Part shown: piece after piece, positions 1 through 6,880 of the stretch
Layout of the letters: every line of letters starts with the position of its first letter
Numbering within the stretch: position 1 is the stretch's first letter
From: Oscillospiraceae bacterium
GTDB taxonomy: Bacteria; Bacillota; Clostridia; Oscillospirales; Ruminococcaceae
Direction of reading: 5' to 3'
Assembly: GCA_015067375.1 (NCBI GenBank)
Contig: SVMQ01000115.1
Span: 1-7,000 of the forward strand
DNA length: 7,000 bases
Position numbers and translations under genes: made by a program
Notes under the pieces: generated by a model
The model's database searches: none
Seen by the model: only the letters and a program-made list of their open reading frames with translations
What the model was told of the DNA's origin: nothing

Positions 1-912
1 AACGACGTTTGAGGCGCTGCAAACTACCGCAGGTATCTCAGGCTTCACCCATGAGCAGCGTCTGCCGTCAAGCACCTTTGCAACCGCCGCGATGTAGTCG
101 GGAGAAGTGCCGCAGCAGCCGCCAAACAGCTTAACGCCCTTGTCTGCCATCTGTCCGACAAGCTGTGCATATTCGTCGGGAGTAACGTTGTACTCGTTTG
201 TTGCAGGGTCAGGCAGACCTGCATTCGGACGCACACACACAGGCACTGTCGCCCATTTCAGTATCTCATCAACGATGGGCATAGCCTCTGCAGGGCCAAG
301 CGAGCAGTTCATTCCTATTGCATCAGCACCGAGCGCGGAAAGAGTTATCGCCATAGAAGCGGCACTGCAGCCCGTGAAGGTGCGCATATTCTGCTCAAAC
401 GACATCGTGCATATAACAGGCAGGTCTGTATTTTCCTTTGCCGCTAACAGCGCTGTCTTTATCTCCATGAGGTCGGTCATCGTTTCGATGGCGATAAAGT
501 CCGCTCCTCTGCCTGCAAGCATGACCTCCTTAAAGCAGTCGTATGCCTCGTCAACAGGCATATCGCCTGTGGGTCGCAGCATCCTGCCAATAGAGCCGAC
601 GTCAAGTCCTACGAGCGTATCAGTACCCTCGCAAGCCTTTCGCGCTATCTCTATCGCCTTTTCTATCACTTCAGTCACAGAATAGGCGCTGTTTTTCAGC
701 TTGTGGCGGTTTGCGCCGAAGGTGTTTGCATAGACCGCCTTTGCGCCTGCCCTGATATACTGACGGTGGATGTCCTCGATCAGCTCAGGGGATGTGAAAT
801 TAAGCTCCTCAGGCAGTCCGCCGAGCTTTAGTCCGCTGCGCTGCAGCATAGTTCCCATCGCGCCGTCAAAAAGGATGTGTCCTTCGCCGCTTATCAGTTC
901 CTTGAATGTCAT
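1..912 (-). CDS. metH: Methionine synthase, cobalamin-dependent; N-terminal homocysteine-binding domain (partial, runs off left edge)
   Basis: The visible 304 codons form a homocysteine S-methyltransferase barrel. MetH uses this cytoplasmic domain to bind homocysteine through zinc, for methylation by methylcobalamin. The N-terminus has the family pattern ILFDGAMGTMLQ (about residues 13-24), followed by ANTFGANRHKL. The expected three zinc cysteines are present: C203 in GMNCS, and C266 and C267 in GGCCGT. The frame is open to the window edge, past the end of the barrel, so folate- and B12-binding domains probably follow. Start: ATG 912-910 overlaps the TGA of the upstream gene (ATGA), and AAGGAG at 924-919 sits 6 bases before it, so translational coupling is likely. 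No riboswitch or promoter is visible directly upstream. A stand-alone homocysteine methyltransferase (BhmT/MmuM-like) is possible, because the later domains lie outside the window; MetH is favoured by the N-terminal sequence and the open frame. Confidence 0.9.
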   Translation of the reverse strand, partial: MTFKELISGEGHILFDGAMGTMLQRSGLKLGGLPEELNFTSPELIEDIHRQYIRAGAKAVYANTFGANRHKLKNSAYSVTEVIEKAIEIARKACEGTDTLVGLDVGSIGRMLRPTGDMPVDEAYDCFKEVMLAGRGADFIAIETMTDLMEIKTALLAAKENTDLPVICTMSFEQNMRTFTGCSAASMAITLSALGADAIGMNCSLGPAEAMPIVDEILKWATVPVCVRPNAGLPDPATNEYNVTPDEYAQLVGQMADKGVKLFGGCCGTSPDYIAAVAKVLDGRRCSWVKPEIPAVVCSASNVV

Positions 913-2213
913 ATCTTTCTCCTTATCTCATTTATGAAGCCTGCTTCAAAATGTATCTCGTCCTTTGTCGGAATATATCCGCCGTATCTCACCTTGTTAT
1001 AGGTGCTGACGATACTGCGCACCTTTTCGGAGCGTAGACCGTTCTCGCCCTTGACCGCGTGTATGTCGGTGTTGTCCGACGCAAGCACGGCAAATGGCGT
1101 ATCACACAGCCTCAGCAGCATGATACGATAGCCGATGCGATATCTTATCACAGGGTCATTCTCTCTGATATATTTTTTGTACAGCTGATTTTCAAGCTTG
1201 CGTCTTGAATTAAGGGTAAGCCTTTCATCGGGGATACCTATAAATTCATCATGATAGCCGAGATCGCTGTGTTCACCGCGCTCACTGAAAAGGAAAGCGA
1301 ACGTTTCGCGCATAAACTCCATTATCTGCCTGTGGTATTTTATCACTAAAAATACGATTGCTGCGCCAAGCACCAGATACAGCACATCAAAGATAATACC
1401 GCCGTCAGAAAATGCAATTCCACTGCCGTTTTCTGCCCCCGACAGGATATCCTTGCCGCTTGCCGAATGGTCAGCGCCCCTCACCAGCGACAACAGCCAC
1501 GCCGCAATGTTCTTCAGCACCTTTGCAATGAATTTTGCTACAGGCGGCGCAAACAGGAACAGGCTCACTATCAGAAGCGTCACCGCGGCGCACAGCTTGG
1601 TGTTATATGCGCGCAGACCCACGGGGAGCGCCATCTTGCCTGCATCCCTCTGATGGGTGCAGCTGTCGATATTCGTCTGATTGGTGAGTATTGCAGAGAT
1701 AACTATAAGCACGCCGAAAGCTATACACAGCTGATAATTACCCGAGGATATCAGCGCCTCATCGCGCGAAAACCAAAGCAGCACCGACACTATCACCGCC
1801 GAAACATAGAACATCGCAAACCAGCCGCGACCGAAGATATCGTGATAATTACGCCCGTAAGCCGAATAGCCGCCCTTGAATACGATGAGCTGTGCAGGTA
1901 CGATATACAGCACAAGCGCCGTTGAAGCACCAAGCGCTCCGCAGCAGCCGCAATATATGCCGACAGGCAGCACAACCGCAGCCCTTGACATAAACAAGGC
2001 AACAGGTCTGTGGCTTCTCGAATGCTGCTGACCTGTACCCCAGCCTGCACAAAGCACGCCCCAGCCGTAAAACATGGCAAGCACGGCATATATGGCAACG
2101 TAATGCCACCATACAAACCCATCCAATCCTATACCCTCGCATAGGACGACAAATGGAAATACCGCGGCGAAAATGCCCGATACAGATATGAAACGCAGCG
2201 CCTTGCCGCTCAT
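909..2213 (-). CDS. Multi-span membrane protein with DUF4129-like C-terminal tail
   Basis: This 434-residue protein has about seven hydrophobic segments (roughly residues 8-28, 35-56, 78-112 possibly as two, 131-148, 161-176, 206-244 possibly as two, 272-293). A mostly cytoplasmic, charged tail follows from about 294. The tail has a helical basic stretch (RRKLENQLYKKYIRENDP, about 337-354) and ends with STYNKVRYGGYIPTKDEI (403-420). That ending resembles the conserved end of DUF4129-type tails, where a 'YxxVRYGG' element is common. Such proteins usually lie next to MoxR and DUF58 genes, as here. A polar loop at about 246-270 separates the last spans. Its ATG overlaps the DUF58 stop (ATGA, 2213-2210), and its own TGA overlaps the metH start. 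The Shine-Dalgarno is weak (GGTG or GGAAAG upstream), which fits coupled translation. The biochemical role is unknown. It has no transglutaminase catalytic motif that I can see. The family call rests on context plus the tail. Confidence 0.75.
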   Translation of the reverse strand: MSGKALRFISVSGIFAAVFPFVVLCEGIGLDGFVWWHYVAIYAVLAMFYGWGVLCAGWGTGQQHSRSHRPVALFMSRAAVVLPVGIYCGCCGALGASTALVLYIVPAQLIVFKGGYSAYGRNYHDIFGRGWFAMFYVSAVIVSVLLWFSRDEALISSGNYQLCIAFGVLIVISAILTNQTNIDSCTHQRDAGKMALPVGLRAYNTKLCAAVTLLIVSLFLFAPPVAKFIAKVLKNIAAWLLSLVRGADHSASGKDILSGAENGSGIAFSDGGIIFDVLYLVLGAAIVFLVIKYHRQIMEFMRETFAFLFSERGEHSDLGYHDEFIGIPDERLTLNSRRKLENQLYKKYIRENDPVIRYRIGYRIMLLRLCDTPFAVLASDNTDIHAVKGENGLRSEKVRSIVSTYNKVRYGGYIPTKDEIHFEAGFINEIRRKI

Positions 2214-3335
2214 TCGTCATCACCGCTTTCCATAGGATAGTTTCTGGTGCGAGGGATATGATACACCTCACAAAAGCCTGTTTCGTCTATCTCATTTGAC
2301 AGCAGAGCGACATATCTTCCCTGCTGTCGGAGGATGCTGAGCTGCTCAGCCATTCTGTCGCTGATGATGTTGCTTATCACAAGTATGTCGGTGTATCCCG
2401 AAACATCGAGCGTGTCAAGAAAAGCCTCGACATGCTTTCCGCATCTGTTTTTCAGATGTGCAAGCTTTCTCAATATGTTCAGCATATGCTCATAGCCCTC
2501 TTCCGCCTGCACGAACATACCATCAGCGCTGTTTGCGGTAAACGCTACCGCCGTATGACTGCGGTAGCAATGGTCAAGCACGAATGCAGCCGCCTTTATC
2601 TGAGCTTCAAGCACCGACACGGTGAGCCGCTGCTTTTCATCAGCGATATTGCGCTGCATATTCAGTATCACGAGCATCCTGCGCTCGGTAGTGAATTCGT
2701 TGTTATACACCATGAGGTCGCCTGTACGCGCGGTCTGCGCCCAGTGTATCCTGTTCATCGGCTCTCTGCCTGTGTACTCCCTCGCGCCGCTTATCATGAA
2801 CGGGTCGGGAAGTATGAAACGGCGAACCGTATTATCACCGATATACTGCTCAGAGGACAACGCAGGCTGCTCCATTTCACACGGCGACGGAAGCACACAG
2901 ATGCTCTCCTGCAGCTTTACCATCGACGACGGCTTGCAAAGCCCGAACAGGTCGCTTACAGACAGCGTTATGTCTTCAATGGTATAGACGCCGCGCTTTT
3001 CGCATTTAACCTTCCAGACACGGCGCAGCTTCTGATGACCTTTGAGCATAAAAAATGCCCGAAACCAGTCCCTGTTGAGCGTCTTTGCCGACATTCTGTG
3101 CCGTTCCGTAGAAGGAGAGCCAGCGCGAGCAGGATATCTCAGAGCGCGCCCACGGCAGCGGAAGCCATTTGTTGTTTGAAATGGTTTCAACGACCTCTAT
3201 CTCGTCGCCCTCAAACACCTCGGTATGGCTTATGCTGAGGTCGTACTCAACGTTTGAAAGCCCATAGCTTTTATAGACAAGATACTGCGCGATAAGAACT
3301 CCCGTCAGTATCAGCGCCATTACGATAAGTTCCAT
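2210..3335 (-). pseudogene. DUF58 domain protein, frame broken by an apparent 1-base insertion
   Basis: Two overlapping frames make up one DUF58 gene. The first frame starts at ATG 3335. It encodes one membrane span (about residues 1-22) and a beta-rich region with EGDEIEVVETISNNKWLPLPW, then drifts off and stops at TAA 3008-3006. The second frame, closed upstream by TAG at 3199-3197, carries the rest down to TGA 2210, including VKCEKRGVYTIED and the DUF58 signature REYTGREPMNRIHW then AQTARTGDL (2782-2714). The total length is 1126 bases, one more than a multiple of three. Dropping one T from the six-T run at 3055-3050 joins VSGIF to MLKGHQK and gives 374 residues, normal for the family. A shift elsewhere between 3196 and 3009 is not excluded. 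The vWA-like core reads LVILNMQ, without the usual metal-binding Asp. DUF58 proteins pair with MoxR ATPases at the membrane. The start lies 2 bases after the MoxR stop, and the end overlaps the next start. It could be inactive, a sequencing error, or rescued by slippage. Confidence 0.85.
3050..3055 (-). other. Six-T homopolymer, probable frameshift site in the DUF58 gene
   Basis: On the coding strand the run reads GGC ATT TTT TAT in the first frame. Removing one T gives GGC ATT TTT ATG CTC AAA (GIFMLK) and continues in the frame that encodes the DUF58 signature. It is the longest single-base run in the stretch where the frame change must happen, and single-base errors favour such runs. The placement is inferred from protein continuity and was not proven by alignment. 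Confidence 0.55.
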
Positions 3336-3337
3336 AT

Positions 3338-4285
3338 TTACTCTATCTCTTCTGTCGGTACAGCCACGCTGTCAAGCACCTGACGCACCACCTCGTCGCA
3401 GGTGCGGTCAGCTCCGCCCGAAAGCGAATAGCCGCGGCAGACAAGACGGTGACGTATAACATAAGGCGCTGCCTGTGCGACGTCCTGCGGCATGATGTAA
3501 TCCCTGCCCTCAGTCATTGCGATGGCAGCGGACATACGCTTGAGCGCTACAGCACCTCGCGTACTGAGTCCAAGCTTTACCGCCGCGTGGCTTCTTGTCG
3601 CTGCAGCAAGGTCGGCTATGTAGCCGCAGACCGCTTCGCTTGCCTTGCAGGTGTCAAGCTGCTTCTGAGCTTCGCGGATCTCTTCGGCTGTACACACGGG
3701 AGAAAGCTCCTCCACCGCGCTGAATGAACGCGCGCCACTGATGACATCAATCTCCTCGCTACGGGCAGGATAGCCAAGCGCAAGCCTTATCATGAACCTG
3801 TCAAGCTGAGCCTCGGGCAACGGATAAGTTCCCTGTATTTCCACAGGATTTTGTGTCGCGAGCACAAAAAACGGCTCACCCATTGCCAGACACTCACCGT
3901 CGATAGTAGTCTGATGCTCCTCCATACATTCAAGCAGCGCGGACTGTGTTCGCGGAGTTGCGCGGTTTATCTCATCCGCAAGCAGTATATTGGTGAACAC
4001 AGGGCCTTTTTTCAGCACGAACTCCTGCGCTTTCATATTATAGAAATTGATACCCGTGATATCAGACGGCAGCAGGTCGGGTGTGAACTGTATGCGCTTG
4101 AAATCACAGCTTATCGACCTCGCAAGCGACCTCGCAAGCATGGTCTTGCCTGTTCCGGGGACATCCTCCAGCAGGACATGACCGCCTGCAAGCAGCGCTG
4201 CAACTATCAGTCTTATCTCGTTGTTCTTACCTTTGATAACGGAAGAAATATTAGTTACCAGCTTATCAGTGAGCGACTTTATCAT
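3338..4285 (-). CDS. MoxR-family AAA+ ATPase
   Basis: This 315-residue protein has the full MoxR layout and the usual length. Walker A is DVPGTGKT (41-48), Walker B is LLADE followed by INRATPRTQSALLECMEE (101-123), sensor 1 is ATQNP (143-147) in VLATQNPVEIQGTYPLPEAQLDRF, and sensor 2 lies in STRGAVAL (241-248) in the C-terminal lid. All catalytic residues are intact. MoxR ATPases act in the cytoplasm as chaperone-like remodelling enzymes, usually with a vWA or DUF58 partner made from the same operon; the client is unknown here. The gene is coupled on both sides: its ATG overlaps the MATE stop (ATGA, 4285-4282), and DUF58 begins 2 bases after its TAA. A purine-rich GGAAAGGAAG lies shortly upstream of the start. 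The neighbours (DUF58, DUF4129-like) are the classic MoxR partners, so the call is firm although the physiological role is not. Confidence 0.95.
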   Translation of the reverse strand: MIKSLTDKLVTNISSVIKGKNNEIRLIVAALLAGGHVLLEDVPGTGKTMLARSLARSISCDFKRIQFTPDLLPSDITGINFYNMKAQEFVLKKGPVFTNILLADEINRATPRTQSALLECMEEHQTTIDGECLAMGEPFFVLATQNPVEIQGTYPLPEAQLDRFMIRLALGYPARSEEIDVISGARSFSAVEELSPVCTAEEIREAQKQLDTCKASEAVCGYIADLAAATRSHAAVKLGLSTRGAVALKRMSAAIAMTEGRDYIMPQDVAQAAPYVIRHRLVCRGYSLSGGADRTCDEVVRQVLDSVAVPTEEIE

Positions 4286-5646
4286 AAAGCTTCCTTTCCT
4301 GCCGTTTCGGATGTAGCTTCATCCATAGGCATAGCACGCAGTGTGAATATTGCAATTATTCCGATCATGATGCCGCATACCGTCCATATTATCGGTTCGG
4401 ACAGTATTACGCCAAAGTAGCCGAATATCGGTATCATTATTATAACAGTAAGCACCTTCCATGTAAGCTCTATAAAGCTTGCGATTATCGGAACGACGCT
4501 TCTTCCAAGCCCTTGCAGCGAGGAGCGCACTCCCAGCAGCACCGCGAGCGGATAGAAGAACAGCACATTGACCTTGAGATACTGCAATGATGTGCCGACT
4601 ATCGCATCGCCCTCCTCGGGCAGTATCAGCCGCACCAGAAGCACTCCGCCGAAGTATATGAGCGCAATAGCAAGCGTACACCAGCCAAAGCTGAGGATAA
4701 GGCCATCGCGTATTCCTGTTTTGATGCGAGAATACTTTCCTGCACCCCTGTTCTGACTGCAGTAGGTCACAAGCGTTGCTCCGACCGCCGAGAAAGGCAT
4801 AAGAAGCAGGCTGAGTATCTTTCGAGCGGCGGTGTGCGCGGCGATTATGTCCTCGCCCATGCCGTTGATGCCATTCTGCAGCACGATAGAGCCGATATCC
4901 ACGATAGAATACATGAGCGCCATGCCAAAGCCTGACCCGAGCATCTCTGCAGCCTCATGAACATTGAAACGGAAATCCTTTGGCTTGACGAGCAGATAGG
5001 GTCGGCGCTTAATGAGATAAATGAAGCACACCACAGCCGAGATAAGCTGTGCAAGTACAGTAGCTATAGCCGCGCCCTCAACTCCCCATTCGCACACGCA
5101 GACAAAAATCAGGTCGAGCACGATATTCAATACAGCGGATATTATCAGAATAACGAGCGGTATCACGCTGTCACCGACAGCACGCAATATGCCTGACTCC
5201 AGATTGTAGATGACGGTTACGATAAGTCCCACGGCAACGATGAACAGATAGGCTCTCGCTTCATCAAAAATGCTTTCGGGAGTGTCAAGCGCACGAAGCA
5301 GCGGAGTAATGAACAGCGTTATTCCAAGGATGATGAGCGCGGTTATAGTACCTGCGAATGTTATAGTTCTCGCAATGGCGCGGCGCATCTCGTCGTGGTC
5401 CCCTGCGCCGAAGTTCTTTGCGATTATTACAGAGAAGCCCGTCACAAGTCCGTTGACCGTGCTGAACATCAGTGAAACCACCGAAGCAGTAGAGCCGACC
5501 GCGGCTATCGAGTTCTTGCCAAGCTCTCTGCCTATAATTATAGTATCAGTAAAGCTGTAAGCCTGCTGGAACACACTGCCGAACAATATCGGCAGCGCAA
5601 ATAGTATTATCAGCCGCATCGGGCTGCCTTTAGTCAAGTCTTTCAT
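4282..5646 (-). CDS. MATE-family multidrug/cation antiporter
   Basis: This is a 454-residue integral membrane protein with about twelve hydrophobic spans in two similar halves, the normal MATE size. The N-terminal half carries the family pattern: LTKGSPMRLIILFALPILFGSVFQQAYSFTD, then TIIIGRELGKNSIAAVG (about residues 35-51), with the conserved Asp at about 34. Later features typical of the family are ESGILRAVGDS near the middle and SSLQGLGRSVVPI in the C-terminal half. MATE proteins export drugs or metabolites in exchange for Na+ or H+; the substrate cannot be told from sequence. AGGAGA at 5656-5651 stands 4 bases before the ATG, supporting this start. The TGA overlaps the MoxR ATG. It lies 47 bases after the EamA-type gene, so both transporters are probably co-transcribed. 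The C-terminal tail (PMDEATSETAGKEAL) is short and polar. Confidence 0.93.
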   Translation of the reverse strand: MKDLTKGSPMRLIILFALPILFGSVFQQAYSFTDTIIIGRELGKNSIAAVGSTASVVSLMFSTVNGLVTGFSVIIAKNFGAGDHDEMRRAIARTITFAGTITALIILGITLFITPLLRALDTPESIFDEARAYLFIVAVGLIVTVIYNLESGILRAVGDSVIPLVILIISAVLNIVLDLIFVCVCEWGVEGAAIATVLAQLISAVVCFIYLIKRRPYLLVKPKDFRFNVHEAAEMLGSGFGMALMYSIVDIGSIVLQNGINGMGEDIIAAHTAARKILSLLLMPFSAVGATLVTYCSQNRGAGKYSRIKTGIRDGLILSFGWCTLAIALIYFGGVLLVRLILPEEGDAIVGTSLQYLKVNVLFFYPLAVLLGVRSSLQGLGRSVVPIIASFIELTWKVLTVIIMIPIFGYFGVILSEPIIWTVCGIMIGIIAIFTLRAMPMDEATSETAGKEAL

Positions 5647-5693
5647 TTGTTCTCCTGTATTTTATATCTGTTATGTGTTAACGAGCATACTTA

Positions 5694-6545
5694 TCACACA
5701 AGCTGAAAACCGAGTATACCTATGATGCAGATGATACCGCCGATTATATTGAGTTTTGTACACTCCTCGCGCTTTATTACGCCGATAAAGAACAGCGCAA
5801 CAAGTATCATAGGCTGTATAAACGAATAATTCGCCATGCTCTGAGTTGCCACGATATTTTCGCACACAAGTCCGATAACATTCGGTATCTTTGTGAGGGA
5901 CACGAACATCGCGCCGCCTGTTTTCTCCCTGAACAGCTTTATGGGATGCACCTTTGGCGCAAGCACTACGGCAAGCAGCACGAGCGCGATAAACAGCGCA
6001 AGCGTTGCCGAGATGTAGCAGCTTCCCTTTTCGCTGCAAAAGAGGTTGACGACCAGTCCGTAGCCGTACTTTGCAAGCAGATATCCGATAAGCGGCAGCA
6101 ATATCTTCTTGTAATCTATCTTCTTGCCGCCTGAGCGCGCTATCATAAACAAGCCGACAGCAGACAGCGCAATAAAGCCTGTCTTCCACGCTGTACTGAT
6201 ACCAAACTGCTCAGTGCCGCTGACAAGGTCGGTCGCATAGGACAGGAACACTGTTACTCCGAGCCACGCTTTCAGCTCAAACGCCGACATCTCTTTAAGT
6301 ATGATGGCGGCAAGCTGAAACTCCAGCATTTTTGAGGTCGCCATAAAAGCTATCACAGCGAAGCTCTGCCAGGACATCGTAAATATCCTGCTGTCAAACG
6401 GAAGATAAAACAGCATCAGCAGCGAGGTCGCGGCCGCCATGAGAAAGGTCAGTGTATTTCCGTCGAATTTCAGCTTTGCAACGGCATATTTGTCGCTAAG
6501 CGAGCATATCGTGTAGCAAGCTACGACCAGAAGCATAAGAGGCAT
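5694..6545 (-). CDS. EamA/DMT-superfamily transporter
   Basis: This 283-residue, very hydrophobic protein probably has nine or ten spans, matching the drug/metabolite transporter layout of two EamA repeats. The first repeat covers about residues 1-137, and the second about 147-283. Near the end SFIQPMILVALFFIGVIKREECTK (about 241-264) followed by NIIGGIICIIGILGF matches the common EamA ending, in which a charged 'E' turn precedes the last span. Members move small metabolites across the inner membrane; the substrate is unknown. AAGGGG at about 6559-6553 precedes the ATG by about 7 bases and overlaps the stop of the small upstream gene. The 11-base gap indicates one transcript. The family call rests on topology and the C-terminal motif and is less certain than for the MATE gene. 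Confidence 0.8.
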   Translation of the reverse strand: MPLMLLVVACYTICSLSDKYAVAKLKFDGNTLTFLMAAATSLLMLFYLPFDSRIFTMSWQSFAVIAFMATSKMLEFQLAAIILKEMSAFELKAWLGVTVFLSYATDLVSGTEQFGISTAWKTGFIALSAVGLFMIARSGGKKIDYKKILLPLIGYLLAKYGYGLVVNLFCSEKGSCYISATLALFIALVLLAVVLAPKVHPIKLFREKTGGAMFVSLTKIPNVIGLVCENIVATQSMANYSFIQPMILVALFFIGVIKREECTKLNIIGGIICIIGILGFQLV

Positions 6546-6556
6546 ACTATCACCCC

Positions 6557-6724
6557 TTATCCTGTGATCTCATAGGTGAGATCCTCATAATGAAGCTGTG
6601 TGCCGATATCAGTGCCGTCAGGCAGCAGAAACAGCGAGATGAAAAGCTCATCCCCGCTGTCGATATCACGGAGCGTGGCATACTCACCCTGTATGGATAT
6701 TACCTTATAATCATGTGGTGTCAT
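6557..6724 (-). CDS. Small conserved-looking hypothetical protein (55 aa)
   Basis: The protein is small, acidic and soluble, with no membrane span or signal peptide. It starts MTPHDYKVISIQGEYATLRD and continues SGDELFISLFLLPDGTDIGTQL, ending YEDLTYEITG. Alternating strands with an 'LPDG' turn suggest a small beta-barrel or SH3-like fold. The layout loosely recalls DUF3006-type proteins, but I do not recognise it with confidence. I chose ATG 6724 because AGAAAGGG at 6740-6733 lies 8 bases upstream. The frame also stays open to a TTG at 6772, but that codon lies inside the promoter and would not be transcribed. It is the first gene after the promoter and is followed 11 bases later by the EamA-type transporter, so it could be a small partner or an unrelated leader gene. 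Function unknown. Confidence 0.7.
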   Translation of the reverse strand: MTPHDYKVISIQGEYATLRDIDSGDELFISLFLLPDGTDIGTQLHYEDLTYEITG

Positions 6725-6732
6725 AGTATGTA

Positions 6733-6740
6733 CCCTTTCT
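6733..6740 (-). promoter_or_regulatory. Ribosome binding site deciding the start of the 55-residue gene
   Basis: AGAAAGGG on the minus strand lies 8 bases before ATG 6724. It is the best Shine-Dalgarno match for any candidate start in this frame, and it lies downstream of the predicted transcription start near 6754. Confidence 0.65.
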
Positions 6741-6749
6741 TGCATAATT

Positions 6750-6767
6750 CTACAGGATATATTGTAG
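6750..6767. promoter_or_regulatory. Inverted repeat over the -10 and start site (possible operator)
   Basis: CTACA (6750-6754) and TGTAG (6763-6767) form a perfect five-base inverted repeat with an eight-base spacer. It covers the -10 hexamer and the predicted transcription start of the operon, where a repressor could block initiation. The arms are short, so chance is quite possible. Confidence 0.25.
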
Positions 6768-6789
6768 CACAAGTGTTATTAAATTACAA
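6761..6789 (-). promoter_or_regulatory. Promoter of the minus-strand operon
   Basis: On the minus strand, TTGTAA (6789-6784) and TACAAT (6766-6761) are separated by 17 bases, and TG lies one base before the -10 (extended -10, TGCTACAAT). Transcription should begin near 6754, giving a leader of about 30 bases before ATG 6724. This is the only convincing sigma-A-type promoter seen for the seven genes to the left. Confidence 0.7.
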
Positions 6790-6837
6790 GACGCTGCTGC
6801 AAAAAAGAGAAAGTTAATTATTTTTTGTAAAAAGTGC

Positions 6838-6866
6838 TTGACAAAACTTTTGCGATGTGATATAAT
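6838..6866 (+). promoter_or_regulatory. Consensus promoter of the tRNA-Thr gene
   Basis: TTGACA (6838-6843) and TATAAT (6861-6866) are both perfect consensus hexamers, with an optimal 17-base spacer. They are preceded by an A/T-rich stretch (about 6801-6833) that could serve as an UP element. Transcription should start near 6873, a few bases before the mature tRNA 5' end. Such strength is usual for stable RNA genes. Confidence 0.9.
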
Positions 6867-6880
6867 ATCAACGTTGTGAT

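Noticed and set aside
107..685. Plus-strand open frame of 192 codons opposite metH
   Set aside because: Serine- and isoleucine-rich antisense shadow of a gene with clear zinc-site motifs; no good ribosome site or promoter.
3049..3055. T TTT TTA heptamer in the DUF58 gene as a programmed -1 ribosomal frameshift site
   Set aside because: The heptamer exists on the coding strand but is out of phase with the upstream frame, and the gene needs a +1 change, not -1. RNA polymerase slippage on the run cannot be excluded, but a six-base run is short for it.
3047..3094. Separate downstream DUF58 protein starting at ATG 3094 or ATG 3049
   Set aside because: Only weak purine signals precede these codons, and the product would lack the membrane anchor and first beta region that the preceding frame supplies in family-like form.
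2432..3238. Long open frame on the plus strand opposite the DUF58 gene (268 codons)
   Set aside because: Its translation is rich in Arg, His and Cys, has no recognisable domain, and mirrors the strongly family-like minus-strand gene.
5647..5693. Second promoter between the EamA-type and MATE genes (TATAAA at about 5666-5661 on the minus strand)
   Set aside because: No acceptable -35 lies 16-18 bases upstream, and the start site would fall almost on the ribosome binding site.
6725..6880. Riboswitch or attenuator in the intergenic region before the operon
   Set aside because: The predicted minus-strand leader is only about 30 bases, and the rest of the space is taken by two divergent promoters and an A/T-rich stretch.
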